Shown: positions 14,302-23,908, numbered from the stretch's first letter. The stretch: DNA of 64,000 bases from WRAU01 sp964277385 (GCA_964277385.1 OZ195520.1:1116001-1180000), one strand, 5' to 3'. A program made the numbers and translations. Notes: a model not told the origin generated them from the letters alone.

Positions 14302-15693
14302 TTAAATATAAATCTTATTGAATATACTTGTTACTACTGCGTTATGCTCTTTCATTCCTACTTTTATTTCTTCTGCTTTTGGTTTAATTTCTATACTTAT
14401 ACAAATATAAGGAACTACATTTATATATCCTGTTTCGTGATTTTTGTTTAATGATCTTTCAAAGCTTCTGTTAGGAATAGCTTCTGCTATAATTTTTTTC
14501 TTCAATGTTATTGAATAATTTATTAACAGTGAAGATTCATTAGTTATTCTTTCTATAAAAGTTATATAATTAGCTGGAAAAGGGAAAAAAGTTATAGTAT
14601 ACACACTTTTTGATGGAGCAATAATAGAATTTATTTCTATATCAGCTTTATAACTTAATGTGCATATATGAGATTCAATTATTTCTTTTGAATGATTTTG
14701 ATTGTCAGATATTGCAAAATAAGTGGCTGAAGAGTTATCCAGTTTAGGAAAGTTATTATCATATCCTAATTTTTGTAATGTATCTAATAATATATGATTT
14801 TTATTGACATCATTTTGAGAAATGCTATCTAGTTTTTTATATTTATAAATTAATAAATCAGTTTCTATTGAAAGCTCTTCTTCTATATATTTTCCTATTG
14901 GGAAATATATTATTGAACCTATTTTATAGTCAAATACTCCTAATAGTTGAGATATTTGTTTTGTATCTGTTATTTCTCCATCATCTAGAATATAATTATC
15001 TTCACTTAATAATGTACTTGTTTCTGTAAGAATATTTAAGTTTTTTGAAACATTAACCACTTTATTAGCTATATTTATAACTTTACTTATTACAATATAT
15101 GGATTTTCTACGAGATTATCTCCTACTATATAATCTACACCTTCGATTTCTATTAAGGTTTCTTTCTGAGATAAAATACTAATATTAGCAAAACGATTAG
15201 AAGTACCTTGATCATTAGTAATACTAGCCCAATTGCCACCTAAAAGGTGATTATTAAAAGGTATCCATTGAGAAGGTAATTCTCCTTGTGAAGACAAATC
15301 ATCTACTATATTATCATTAATAATTTTTTCATCAAAAGTATGATTGTGATAGTGAAATTTAGGAATATTTATTAAATTCTTATTATTAGGATTATAAGCT
15401 AACGCATATACATCATCTACTAAATTTGGCAAAGGTGTTGGTAAATAATTATGTACTTTTTCATATTTTGTACCTATATAATTTGAACCATCTAAAAGAA
15501 TATAATAATAAAAATCATCTTCATCTACTAAATTTGAAGATAACCTCATTTCAATAGAACCATCTTTATTATCTAATATTTTTTGTTTTAGTTTAGCTAT
15601 ATTTAAACGACCGTTTCCAATACAAAGTAACATATTGTTTATATTGTTGTTGTTTAAATTAAAATCATCTAATTGTGAAATTGTTTTTGCCAT
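14302..15693 (-). CDS. Large tail fibre protein
   Basis: 463 aa. The N-terminal TISQLDDFNLNNNNINNMLLC resembles the short N-terminus of the gene at 12073. A collar segment (YYYILLDGSNYIGTKYEKVH, PLPNLVDDVYAL), HYHNHTF, then a central and C-terminal region homologous to 11438-12055 follow. It is the intact single-gene version of the split pair at 12073 and 11438, and is probably the receptor-binding fibre. It lies 12 bp downstream of the collar protein at 15706. Confidence 0.65.
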   Translation of the reverse strand: MAKTISQLDDFNLNNNNINNMLLCIGNGRLNIAKLKQKILDNKDGSIEMRLSSNLVDEDDFYYYILLDGSNYIGTKYEKVHNYLPTPLPNLVDDVYALAYNPNNKNLINIPKFHYHNHTFDEKIINDNIVDDLSSQGELPSQWIPFNNHLLGGNWASITNDQGTSNRFANISILSQKETLIEIEGVDYIVGDNLVENPYIVISKVINIANKVVNVSKNLNILTETSTLLSEDNYILDDGEITDTKQISQLLGVFDYKIGSIIYFPIGKYIEEELSIETDLLIYKYKKLDSISQNDVNKNHILLDTLQKLGYDNNFPKLDNSSATYFAISDNQNHSKEIIESHICTLSYKADIEINSIIAPSKSVYTITFFPFPANYITFIERITNESSLLINYSITLKKKIIAEAIPNRSFERSLNKNHETGYINVVPYICISIEIKPKAEEIKVGMKEHNAVVTSIFNKIYI

Positions 15694-15705
15694 TTTTTTA
15701 TTACC

Positions 15706-16299
15706 CTATTTTATGTTTGCCAACATGTAAGGAACTACACAAAATGATTTTTCTTTGTAATCTCTATTTTCATCATTGCTATCTCTATTAGCAAATATAG
15801 TTTTATTAAATTTAGGCTCCCTTACATATCTGCTTACACTTTGCCCTTGAAAGTGTTCTTGAGTTGAATTATTACCAATGCTATTGAAAGCTTTATAGTA
15901 TGCAGATGCAGATGCAGATAAATTTACATCAATAGAGTTTTCATGATTGTGTCTTATAGGTTTAACCCCATGCTTACTACCCAGTTCAACACCTCTATAT
16001 TTAGTTCCTTGAGATGCCATAACTCTACTTGTATTATCTACTAAATTTGGAAGTGTAAAAGTATCTCCTGTATTACTTATTTTTCTTGATAAGTCAGGAT
16101 AATCTGCTATGTTGTAAGAAGATCCATCACAAAGCAAAAGCACTACTCCACTTATTTCCAGTAATTTAGGTGCTTTTGTTATTGCTGGATAACTTATTAT
16201 TTCTCCTATAAAGTTTTTTATTAACTCTAACTTTAGAGATTTATGTGCTAATTTATAACCTACACCATTACTGTCTTCAATATACGTATATTTAACCAA
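15706..16299 (-). CDS. Tail-collar protein (intact copy)
   Basis: 197 aa with KYTYIEDSNGVGYKLAHKSL, VVLLLCDGSSYNIADYPDLS and FTLPNLVDNTSRVMASQGTK, the phage tail collar domain, then HNHENS and a C-terminal KSFCVVPYMLANIK found in many short tail fibres. First gene of the fibre operon, with GGAGAC upstream of its start and the late element at 16361-16383. The paralog at 12647-13227 is frameshifted. Confidence 0.75.
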   Translation of the reverse strand: MVKYTYIEDSNGVGYKLAHKSLKLELIKNFIGEIISYPAITKAPKLLEISGVVLLLCDGSSYNIADYPDLSRKISNTGDTFTLPNLVDNTSRVMASQGTKYRGVELGSKHGVKPIRHNHENSIDVNLSASASAYYKAFNSIGNNSTQEHFQGQSVSRYVREPKFNKTIFANRDSNDENRDYKEKSFCVVPYMLANIK

Positions 16300-16360
16300 T
16301 TTTGTCTCCTTTTTTATTTACAATAAAACTATAGAACCAAAGCAATTATTTTTATATTAT

Positions 16361-16383
16361 TTACTTTTTATTTTTTTTACCTA
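16361..16383 (-). promoter_or_regulatory. Late-operon element, copy 2 (fibre operon)
   Basis: Minus-strand TAGGTAAAAAAAATAAAAAG followed by TAA, 62 bp before the collar gene start. A TATAGT-like -10 lies nearer the gene (about 16330). Same 23-bp block as at 5839, 27820 and 33453. Confidence 0.6.
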
Positions 16384-16433
16384 GCTGTTTTTATTACATA
16401 AATATTAGAATTTTCATGAAAATAGACATAAAA

Positions 16434-16458
16434 AAAGAGGACTAGATAAGTCCTCTTT
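16434..16458 (-). terminator. Terminator after the OMP gene 16483-17214
   Basis: Perfect 10-bp stem AAAGAGGACT / AGTCCTCTTT with loop AGATA, followed on the minus strand by a T run. Similar in sequence to the Bro cassette terminators. Confidence 0.8.
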
Positions 16459-16482
16459 CTTTTCATTCATAGTTTTAAAGTA

Positions 16483-17214
16483 TTAGATTTTATATCTTAT
16501 ACCTAAGTTTATTCTGTATGCGTAATCTTTCGATTTCATTTTTATGTTATTACTTAATACTGTTTCATTTTGATAAAATTCATCTTCTTTAGAAACACCT
16601 AAATTTGTATCATATACATCATTTTTGCCTCTAACCATATTTATAGATGCTCTTGAAAATAAAATAAAACTGTTACTCACATTATACTCAGCATCTAATA
16701 ACATATCAGCTGTGATTTTATTATATTTATGAGAATTTTCTTTATTAAATCCATTACCAAAAGCCCAACCCCATCTAACTGCTACATCTTTATTTTTAAA
16801 TAAAGTCAACATCGCTAACACATAAGGATTGTGGTTTGTACTTGTAAAACTATCTAAACTTTGGTATTTAGGATTTGTACGAACATTATCATAAGTATAA
16901 CCAATACCTAAAACCCAAAAATTGGTTGTATTAGCTAACGGAAAATCAAATCTTACTTGATATTCTAAGTTTAAATTATAACCACTATTATTATGTTTAG
17001 ATTTATCTATCCACTGATTTTGAATTCTTTTTTGATTACTTGTACTTTCTGGTCTATTTGGATTATAATTAGGATTATCAAACTCTGTTTTTTGATAGTG
17101 TGTAGTTTTAGATGTTTGATTTGTATATCCACCACTTAATCCTATAACTTGTTCAAAAGCATAAGAATTTAAAGATACGAAACTTATTCCTAAGACCAAT
17201 AATACTTTTTTCAT
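16483..17214 (-). CDS. Outer-membrane beta-barrel protein, prophage-borne copy 2
   Basis: 243 aa with signal peptide MKKVLLVLGISFVSLNSYA, GLSGGYTNQ, then the blocks NPNYNPNRP and NNSGYNLNLEYQVRFD shared with the protein at 10685-11386, and the C-terminal INLGIRYKI strand. It is transcribed toward the fibre operon and has its own terminator, so it is a separate unit that could be expressed in the lysogen. Probably changes the host surface. It could instead be a host gene captured twice. Confidence 0.8.
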   Translation of the reverse strand: MKKVLLVLGISFVSLNSYAFEQVIGLSGGYTNQTSKTTHYQKTEFDNPNYNPNRPESTSNQKRIQNQWIDKSKHNNSGYNLNLEYQVRFDFPLANTTNFWVLGIGYTYDNVRTNPKYQSLDSFTSTNHNPYVLAMLTLFKNKDVAVRWGWAFGNGFNKENSHKYNKITADMLLDAEYNVSNSFILFSRASINMVRGKNDVYDTNLGVSKEDEFYQNETVLSNNIKMKSKDYAYRINLGIRYKI

Positions 17215-17328
17215 TTATATTTCCTTTTTTATATAATCTTATATCTTACTAAAATAGTATATTACTTCTGATTATACTATAATCATTCTATTTTTACAAC
17301 TAATTTTACTTGTTTAATTTATAAAAAT

Positions 17329-17386
17329 AAAACTATTAAATTTTTTATTAGATTAATAAAACTATTAAATTTTTTATTAGATTAAT
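17329..17386. repeat. Two tandem copies of a 29-bp unit
   Basis: The unit beginning AAAACTATTAAATTTTTTAT occurs at 17329-17357 and 17358-17386 without a mismatch. It lies in the 332-bp gap between the OMP start and the baseplate operon end. Nothing else is recognisable in 17215-17546. Confidence 0.8.
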
Positions 17387-17546
17387 TGACTATTTATATT
17401 TTATTAAAAAATAATTAGTAATTTCTTCTTTTGTTATATTGCATTCATTTATTCAGATTTTCCCTATAGGAGTATAAAAATAAACATCATTAATTATTAA
17501 TTTAACTAATGAAAGAAAAAAGTAAGTCTTTTTATTTAAAAAAAAT

Positions 17547-18056
17547 CTAATTATAAATAATAGTAAGTTTTACACCAGCTGGTAGAAATAAAAATATTAT
17601 GTTGGTATATAGTTGTGATGATCCAACTATATTTGTAAAAATACCTATATTATTATAAAATAATTGTATATTTGTATTTTCCGATCGAACTATTGGATCC
17701 TGTAATATATCTTTTGCCTTCACAAATATTATAACTTCTCCAGCTTTTGTTTCTATTGAGGTCAACTCCCAAAAAACATTTATGACTTTTATAAAAATAT
17801 CTCTATTACATACTCCTTTATAATCATAAATAATTTCAAGAATTCTTTCATTATCAACCAAATAGTTTATAATTTTTGCTATTTCTATTTTTGTTAAACC
17901 TTTTTGAAAAGACAAATATTGTATTTTTGCTAAAATTAATTTCTTATCTTTTACAAAGATTGATTTTCTTAAATCCATATTATTAATAATATTTTTTTTT
18001 AGTAAATCTAAATAATCAGATTGTAAAATTGGCAAATTATCATAGTTTAATTTCAT
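17547..18056 (-). CDS. Baseplate/tail protein downstream of baseplate J (tail protein I-like position)
   Basis: 169 aa, last gene of the capsid-tail operon. Its place after baseplate J matches the tail protein I / DUF2612-type slot that links baseplate to fibres. The C-terminus (FLFLPAGVKLTIIY) resembles the PAGVxxxI ending common to such proteins. The N-terminal half is helical and not diagnostic. Moderate call from order plus that ending. Confidence 0.45.
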   Translation of the reverse strand: MKLNYDNLPILQSDYLDLLKKNIINNMDLRKSIFVKDKKLILAKIQYLSFQKGLTKIEIAKIINYLVDNERILEIIYDYKGVCNRDIFIKVINVFWELTSIETKAGEVIIFVKAKDILQDPIVRSENTNIQLFYNNIGIFTNIVGSSQLYTNIIFLFLPAGVKLTIIYN

Positions 18057-18071
18057 TATTTTTAAAACTCC

Positions 18072-18878
18072 TTATTGTATGATATTTAATGTTATATCCT
18101 CTTTTGATAATATTAAAAAATCTCCATTATTAACCATAAAAGGATCTATATAAATTTTATCATTATAAGAAACTTTATATTTTACTCCTCCAAAAATATC
18201 TAATTTACAAAATTCTAATGGTTGAATTAACTTTTGAAAATCATAATAATCATTCCATTTCTCCATTATCATTTGCTTTATTTCTTCATTAGAATATAGT
18301 TCTCCATTCCAATTTTGAGATATTTGAGCAGTTATCTCTAATTTAATATCGGTATCTTTTGCTATAGAATATGATATTTTTTTAGAAAAACCAGCTCTTG
18401 AAACTGTTTTACTTATATCTCCTTGAGTTACAATGCCCTCATTTAATCTATCGTAGATTTTATATGCTACTTCTAAATCTGGAATACTTGCTCCTTTTAT
18501 ATAAATAGCTAATGTACTTTTAGGCAAAGTGCTATCTGTATTTGTATCTATAATTTGAGAATTATTAACTCCTGATACTTCTTTTAGACCTTTTCTTAAA
18601 TAAAAAGTAGTATTACCAGAGTATTTTTGTTCTATAATCTCATTTTGTTCAATGGAGTTATCTACTATGTTTGGAATGAAATTACTTAAAAACTGATTAT
18701 TTACCATCTCTACTAATATACATGTATTGAATATATTATATATATTTGAGCCTCGCCATTCTTCTATAGTTATATTCGTGTTTGAATGAACTTCTTTAAA
18801 TGCATTAAAATATCTTTCTTCTATACTGTCATAATCAGTTGCTAAACCTTCTATTGTAAAACTTAGTTCTCTAAGCAT
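18072..18878 (-). CDS. Baseplate J-like protein
   Basis: 268 aa. It has an N-terminal ERYFNAFKE, a central LAIYIKGASIPDLEVAYKIYD and GIVTQGDISKTV segment, and ends with a beta-rich tail, the pattern of phage baseplate J/gp47 wedge proteins. In myoviruses these form the baseplate wedges that trigger sheath contraction. It overlaps the preceding gene by 8 bp. Confidence 0.6.
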   Translation of the reverse strand: MLRELSFTIEGLATDYDSIEERYFNAFKEVHSNTNITIEEWRGSNIYNIFNTCILVEMVNNQFLSNFIPNIVDNSIEQNEIIEQKYSGNTTFYLRKGLKEVSGVNNSQIIDTNTDSTLPKSTLAIYIKGASIPDLEVAYKIYDRLNEGIVTQGDISKTVSRAGFSKKISYSIAKDTDIKLEITAQISQNWNGELYSNEEIKQMIMEKWNDYYDFQKLIQPLEFCKLDIFGGVKYKVSYNDKIYIDPFMVNNGDFLILSKEDITLNIIQ

Positions 18879-19128
18879 TGTTTTTAACCTCTATGTTTAT
18901 TTCTTTGTTTGCTATTGATATACTGCATTTTAAGAGGGTTGTATCTGTTTCATATAAATTACTCTTATCTTTGTAGTTTAAAAAATATGTTTTATGCCAA
19001 TCTTTTGTTGTATTTATTAATAAAACCTCATTATTTAAGGTGCTAAATAACCAATTTTTATTATTATAAGTAAAATTAAAATAAACCATCTTTTGTTGAA
19101 TATGACTCTCGTTCCAATTGAATATCAT
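18871..19128 (-). CDS. Small baseplate-region protein
   Basis: 85 aa with predicted beta strands (MVYFNFTYNNKNWLFSTLNN) and no recognised family. It overlaps baseplate J by 8 bp and follows the 107-aa gene by 3 bp, so it belongs to the baseplate block. Function unknown. Confidence 0.3.
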   Translation of the reverse strand: MIFNWNESHIQQKMVYFNFTYNNKNWLFSTLNNEVLLINTTKDWHKTYFLNYKDKSNLYETDTTLLKCSISIANKEINIEVKNNA

Positions 19129-19131
19129 GCT

Positions 19132-19455
19132 TTATTCTCCTTCAAAATCTGAATTATTAAAATTAATTAATATTTTTATAACTCCCTTTTCATCAATGAT
19201 TGGATTTACAAACACTCCTTTTGTCCTAAAACCTTGAGAAGATAAAGAATTTAATAAATTTATATTAAAATCTAATACTGTTTGCTGTCCTTTTATCATG
19301 GATTTTATTTCTTTTTTAAAATCTATAACATTTTCATGTAATCCGTAAAAATATCTATTATTTGATTGAGTTTGCAACAAATACTTATTTTCATTCCACT
19401 CTTCAGTCATAACATATTCTTTACTTTCTTTGTTATATCCTATGATGTCTTGCAT
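19132..19455 (-). CDS. Baseplate wedge-like protein (gpW/gp25 or DUF2634 position)
   Basis: 107 aa. Size and location two genes before baseplate J match the gp25/gpW or DUF2634 slot. It has a helical middle (HENVIDFKKEIKSMIKGQQTV) followed by strand-rich DEKGVIKILINFN. No conserved motif was confirmed. Confidence 0.35.
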   Translation of the reverse strand: MQDIIGYNKESKEYVMTEEWNENKYLLQTQSNNRYFYGLHENVIDFKKEIKSMIKGQQTVLDFNINLLNSLSSQGFRTKGVFVNPIIDEKGVIKILINFNNSDFEGE

Positions 19456-19509
19456 ATTTAAACCCTGTCTTCCTTAGGCACAATAAAAAATGTATAATCT
19501 TTCATTTAA

Positions 19510-19887
19510 TTACAACTTTTCCTTAATATCATCAATTTTACTATCTATATCATCTAAACCAATTTTTATTGACTCTAAATTCTTGTTAGTAGCTTGTATA
19601 TTGCTTATAAAAGTTGGTTTATATATTAAACCTCCTGTTTGTGGTGGTATTACCTGATTTATATCTGATGTTAAATTATCTAAAGCACCTGATAATTCTT
19701 TTATACAATCTTTAAGGCTTTTTGTTATTTCTTTCATCTCTTCAAAGGTTTCATTAAATCTTTCTGTATAGTTTGGTAAAAATACATTAAAACCATAATT
19801 TGTTATTAATATTCCCTCTTCTTCTTCATTAATCTGGTAACCTAAAATATCACTTATTTTATCTGGTGTTGTTTTATAAGCTTGCAT
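19510..19887 (-). CDS. Baseplate/tail spike region protein with coiled coil
   Basis: 125 aa, helical, with heptad-like stretches near both ends (FEEMKEITKSLKDCIKELSG; IKIGLDDIDSKIDDIKEKL). It overlaps the upstream gene by 14 bp. It lies between the tail hub region and baseplate genes; role unknown. Confidence 0.3.
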   Translation of the reverse strand: MQAYKTTPDKISDILGYQINEEEEGILITNYGFNVFLPNYTERFNETFEEMKEITKSLKDCIKELSGALDNLTSDINQVIPPQTGGLIYKPTFISNIQATNKNLESIKIGLDDIDSKIDDIKEKL

Positions 19888-20263
19888 CTTCTACTGTTCC
19901 TTTTATGTATTTAAAATCTAAGATCGTACTATTATTTTCCGTATTAAAAACAATTAAAAATTCCTCTGCTAATGAATATTTAGTTTCACCCACAGTTACA
20001 ATATCGTGATTATAAACCTGCTGTATTCCACTGAATAATAATGCATCTTTAATTAAGTAAGGTTGATATGTTTTAGGTTCTTGAACTATTAATTTATTAT
20101 TCAGGTAATTTCTTACAAAACCATTTAATACATTAATACAACTAGAATTACCACTAACTTTTATAGGAATTTCCTCTAAAATATCTTCTATTTTGTAATA
20201 TTTATTTTCACTATTATTGAGTAATTTATTTTGATTGTTTTTTATATAAAAATAATTATACAT
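19874..20263 (-). CDS. Tail hub region protein
   Basis: 129 aa beginning MYNYFYIKNNQNKLL, predicted mixed strand and helix. It sits immediately after the 230-aa tail gene and overlaps the next gene by 14 bp. No family recognised; context indicates baseplate hub or spike assembly. Confidence 0.3.
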   Translation of the reverse strand: MYNYFYIKNNQNKLLNNSENKYYKIEDILEEIPIKVSGNSSCINVLNGFVRNYLNNKLIVQEPKTYQPYLIKDALLFSGIQQVYNHDIVTVGETKYSLAEEFLIVFNTENNSTILDFKYIKGTVEDASL

Positions 20264-20956
20264 TTACTTTGATCCCGATCCTGATACAATGCCCTCATAT
20301 AATACAGGCTCTGCTTGACCTCTAAGGTCTGGTGCTATGTTAGAGCTTAAATTGAGTATTACATCTCCTGTTTCATAATCTATGATATAGTTCGTTAAAA
20401 ATAAATCTTCTTCCATTATATTTGGTGTTAACAATTTCCAAACATAATAAATATCCCCTTTTTTATAAAAAGTTATCGGTGTTCTTTGTCTGTTGGCTAA
20501 CATTGTTGAAACTAACAATAAAAATGGATTCTGCACATTGTTCAAATCTGCTGTTAAACCTAATGTTTTATTTATCGGATTATTATCTAGTGCATTACTT
20601 ATACCTCCCGAACTAATACCTAAATATTCCATCAAAGCATAAATGGATATTACAGGTGCTATTTTAAAAGATATATCTACATTTTTAACTTGTTCCTTTA
20701 TCTTGTCATTCCAAATTCTAGTAATAACAGGTTGCCTGCTTATAAAACAATAATTACTAACTAAGGGGATCGGTAATTTACCTCTACATGCACACGCTAT
20801 GTTGTATAAATTAGGGGTATCTAACAATATGTTCTTATCTGTTGAACCAATACCGTTTGAAGATATACCTTGTATTGGTGAAGCCCTAAATCCAATTATT
20901 TTAGCTCCATAACAACCTAAATAACCTTTTGCTATATCTATTCCTAATAATTTCAT
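20264..20956 (-). CDS. Tail protein after the tape measure (hub-like)
   Basis: 230 aa, strand-rich, beginning MKLLGIDIAKGYLGCYGAKI. It is the first gene after the tape measure, where myoviruses place a LysM/DUF6046-type or hub protein joining tube and baseplate. Contains several Cys residues (ACACRGK). No motif allows a firm call. Confidence 0.35.
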   Translation of the reverse strand: MKLLGIDIAKGYLGCYGAKIIGFRASPIQGISSNGIGSTDKNILLDTPNLYNIACACRGKLPIPLVSNYCFISRQPVITRIWNDKIKEQVKNVDISFKIAPVISIYALMEYLGISSGGISNALDNNPINKTLGLTADLNNVQNPFLLLVSTMLANRQRTPITFYKKGDIYYVWKLLTPNIMEEDLFLTNYIIDYETGDVILNLSSNIAPDLRGQAEPVLYEGIVSGSGSK

Positions 20957-20963
20957 GCTTTAT

Positions 20964-21998
20964 TTAATCCTTTGGGCTTTCATTGTTATCATGAAAAATG
21001 GTAGGGGTAGGAAACCTACCTCCACCATGATTACCAAAAGCTTTTAAAAATTCACTAAAAAAATCACCTTTAGTAATTTCCTTCCAAGCTTCTTTGATTT
21101 TTCCCCATAAACTTATAGAAGATTCATCAACTGCTTTTTTAAAATTACTAAGTGCTATAGTAGTTTTAGATATTTGTTCTGCTAATTCTTCATATTGTTT
21201 TTTTGTAAGACTATGTTCATTATCTTTAACAACATTCGCTGCTTTAACTACTATTTCTTTAATTTTAGTACTTTGATCTGCTTTCCTTGTAAAATCAACA
21301 GCCAGTTGTTTCTCTCCTTGTCTTGCATTATTAAATACATTTTGACCAGATAAATCATATCCATTTCCCTTAACCTTGGCTTGTGCTACAACATCATTTT
21401 GTAAATCTTCTATTGAAGATTGCGAATACAATAAGGGTTCTAATTCTACTAACTTCATATCTTCAAGATATTTTTTTCCATCAACAATACCCATACCTCT
21501 GGCTTGATTTACTAAATTAATAATAAAATCATTCTTATTCACGCCTTTATATTTTTGTAAATCTTCTCTTTCCATTCTTTCATTAATATTCTTATAAATA
21601 TTAGATGTATTAATACCTTGAGAATCAAGTACCCTATACATAATATTGTTTTCTTTGTTATTACCTCCCATATCTGCTAATGCTTGATTTTGTTTCCTAG
21701 CTTCGTCCATTAGTTGATTATTGAAATCTTGAAATTTATTATTAAACTTATCTACAGTGTTTGATAATTTCATAAATATAGCAACTACTACACCAATTGC
21801 TAAGGTTAAAGGATTAAATGCAAGACCTAACATTGCTCCTCCAACTCCAAGCATTCCTCCTCTTGCATTTGCTATTCTACTTATCCCTGCATTAGAGGTT
21901 TGAGCTATTTTATCAACCCTATTCATCACATTTTTTATTCTGCTTTCATCTATGATAGGAAGTAATTCTATTCCTGCTTCTGCTATTTTTTTTTCCAT
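20964..21998 (-). CDS. Tape measure protein (short)
   Basis: 344 aa. The N-terminal helix (IIDESRIKNVMNRVDKIAQT) leads into a glycine-rich hydrophobic segment (GGMLGVGGAMLGLAFNPLTL, then AIGVVVAIFMKL), followed by a long charged helical region and a Pro/Gly-rich tail. Membrane-like segments in a long helix are typical of tape measures. It is short for a myovirus, which would predict a short tail. It lies between the chaperone-like gene and the hub genes. Confidence 0.65.
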   Translation of the reverse strand: MEKKIAEAGIELLPIIDESRIKNVMNRVDKIAQTSNAGISRIANARGGMLGVGGAMLGLAFNPLTLAIGVVVAIFMKLSNTVDKFNNKFQDFNNQLMDEARKQNQALADMGGNNKENNIMYRVLDSQGINTSNIYKNINERMEREDLQKYKGVNKNDFIINLVNQARGMGIVDGKKYLEDMKLVELEPLLYSQSSIEDLQNDVVAQAKVKGNGYDLSGQNVFNNARQGEKQLAVDFTRKADQSTKIKEIVVKAANVVKDNEHSLTKKQYEELAEQISKTTIALSNFKKAVDESSISLWGKIKEAWKEITKGDFFSEFLKAFGNHGGGRFPTPTIFHDNNESPKD

Positions 21999-22005
21999 TA
22001 CTTAA

Positions 22006-22515
22006 TTACCTTTTTTCTTTATGTCTTTTTTCGTGTTCTTTTAGGTAAATATAATCATCTATACTCTCTAAGGGTTGATTCATTAAATTTTCATAAAGGA
22101 TTGAATCATAACTATCATAAGTCTTTATTTTTTCTTGCCAAACAGAAGCATATTGATTTGCTAATAAGGTTGTTATTTGCTCTAATAATTGTGGTGTTAT
22201 ATTTTTTTTATCAATATTAGATAAAGGAAATCCATTATAAAAAACTTTATCTCCCCAAATTTGAAAGGTTTTCTCTTCTAATCCTAAAAGTTCTAAAACC
22301 TCTTTAAAATATTCAAAAGTTTCTTTAAATGTAATATCTTTACAAAATATCTTACTATTTGATATTACTTCCTTATCAACAAGAGAATTATTCTTATTTA
22401 ATAACAAATACAATCCATAATTTGCTAAGCTAACTACTTCTTGCAATAACACTAACTGTTTTTTAAAATTTAGTTCTTTAAATTTTTTTACTTCAATTTT
22501 CTTTTTTCTAAACAT
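22006..22515 (-). CDS. Putative tail assembly chaperone
   Basis: 169 aa, helical and charged, located between the tube and tape-measure genes. It contains FKKQLVLLQEVVSLANYGLYL and IDDYIYLKEHEKRHKEKR. This is the chaperone slot. No -1 slippery site producing an extended product was noticed. Inferred from order. Confidence 0.45.
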   Translation of the reverse strand: MFRKKKIEVKKFKELNFKKQLVLLQEVVSLANYGLYLLLNKNNSLVDKEVISNSKIFCKDITFKETFEYFKEVLELLGLEEKTFQIWGDKVFYNGFPLSNIDKKNITPQLLEQITTLLANQYASVWQEKIKTYDSYDSILYENLMNQPLESIDDYIYLKEHEKRHKEKR

Positions 22516-22526
22516 AAACTACTCCA

Positions 22527-22943
22527 TTAGAATGTATTTTTTGTAATTTTTCCTGCAAAATTAAAAGTAAGTTTTGAACGACTTGAATCATCAATTGCTG
22601 ACTGAATTGTCCTTTGTAAAACTCTAGCCTCCATTACAAAAATCCTATTAACATCTTCTTTATGAGAAATCATAATATTTCCTATTTCTCTTGTTGCAAA
22701 AATCTCATTAAGGACATTAATAAGACCTGCATCTTCTATTGTTGAAACTACACTTAATGTATCTGCTTCTGAACCTCCTTGCATTGTAGACATACCATTA
22801 GTTTGTCTTGTTGGATCATAAATAATTTCATTTCTTAAATTATCCGTATATGTTGCATTCTCATAACCTAGCATGGTAAATTTTGTATTTCTAAAATTTA
22901 ATGATATTTTACTATTTGATGATGTAAATATTTGTGCTACCAT
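22527..22943 (-). CDS. Tail tube protein
   Basis: 138 aa with beta-rich halves, an RSKLTFNFAGKITKNTF end, and a central SVVSTIEDAGLINVLNEIFA helix, resembling short tube proteins (DUF3277-type) that polymerise inside the sheath. It follows the sheath gene by 31 bp. Size, composition and order agree. Confidence 0.6.
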   Translation of the reverse strand: MVAQIFTSSNSKISLNFRNTKFTMLGYENATYTDNLRNEIIYDPTRQTNGMSTMQGGSEADTLSVVSTIEDAGLINVLNEIFATREIGNIMISHKEDVNRIFVMEARVLQRTIQSAIDDSSRSKLTFNFAGKITKNTF

Positions 22944-22974
22944 CTTTGTCCTTCCTTTGCTTCCTTTTTATTTT

Positions 22975-23892
22975 TTATGATATTAAAATAGCCTCAACTC
23001 TCCATAAAGAATTAATTCCATCAAGATTAACTTTTACATTTTTTAATGTTCCCTGAATTTCATCCACATTAGATTGATTATAATCAACTTCAAACTTAGC
23101 TTCTTTACCAATTAAACCTTGATTAATATAAGTTTGTAATAAGTCATTACCTTGAATTTCTACCATTATATAATCCTCATGTTCCATATTTGGACTGCTA
23201 TTATTTATAAATAACTTAATTTGATTTTGTAATTCTTGTTTAATGTATTCACCCATTAGTAATCTAGTCCATGAAATACCTCCCATTTTTAAATTAGCCA
23301 ATTCAATTGATGGTGTTGTTACATCTGGAGTGTTTGCAAAAATTAAATTACTATTAAAAGCCTCTAAGTATTCAGCTTCTGTTTTTAAAATTGGTTGCCA
23401 TGTTTGTAAACTCATGTATTGCATATCATTTAAGTTAGCTACCGTTCTGTTCAAATATGCTTCTAACAATTCATAAGGACTAGATATTGTATTACCATCT
23501 ACAATACAACATGTGTAGTTATTCATCGCTTTATTTTTTGCATCAATGTCCATAATATTTGATGTTAAAACTTTAAATCCTTTAAAAATTGATAATTCTA
23601 ATGAACTTAAAATACCTAAACTATCAACCAACCAAAAACAAGTATCATGGGCATTAGATAGGTTAGTTTTATTCAATAAATAAACTTCTTTACTACCTAA
23701 GGATTTTCCAAATTCTACCATTTCTTTGTTATCAAAATACTTATTAAAATCTTTACCTTTTACTAACTTTGGAGAATTTAAATCTCCTTTTTCATCTTTC
23801 TCTACAATCCAAGAATATTGAAACAAATTATTTCTTGTTACTAATCCTTTTGGAGCATTTACATCTATGTTTACTACATAATCTAAAAACAT
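22975..23892 (-). CDS. Contractile tail sheath protein
   Basis: 305 aa. It has the mixed alpha/beta layout of sheath-like DUF3383/DUF2586 proteins: an N-terminal strand-rich domain, a central CCIVDGNTISSPYELLEAYL region, NLKMGGISWTRLLMGEYI, and a C-terminal strand domain ending LWRVEAILIS. Placement between terminator-like and tube genes supports the call and makes the phage myovirus-like. Specific family not verified. Confidence 0.6.
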   Translation of the reverse strand: MFLDYVVNIDVNAPKGLVTRNNLFQYSWIVEKDEKGDLNSPKLVKGKDFNKYFDNKEMVEFGKSLGSKEVYLLNKTNLSNAHDTCFWLVDSLGILSSLELSIFKGFKVLTSNIMDIDAKNKAMNNYTCCIVDGNTISSPYELLEAYLNRTVANLNDMQYMSLQTWQPILKTEAEYLEAFNSNLIFANTPDVTTPSIELANLKMGGISWTRLLMGEYIKQELQNQIKLFINNSSPNMEHEDYIMVEIQGNDLLQTYINQGLIGKEAKFEVDYNQSNVDEIQGTLKNVKVNLDGINSLWRVEAILIS

Positions 23893-23908
23893 TTTTCCAC
23901 TTCCTTTT

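Noticed and set aside
18500..22500. Programmed frameshift in the tail chaperone gene
   Set aside because: No slippery heptamer with an overlapping downstream frame was seen between the chaperone-like and tape-measure genes.
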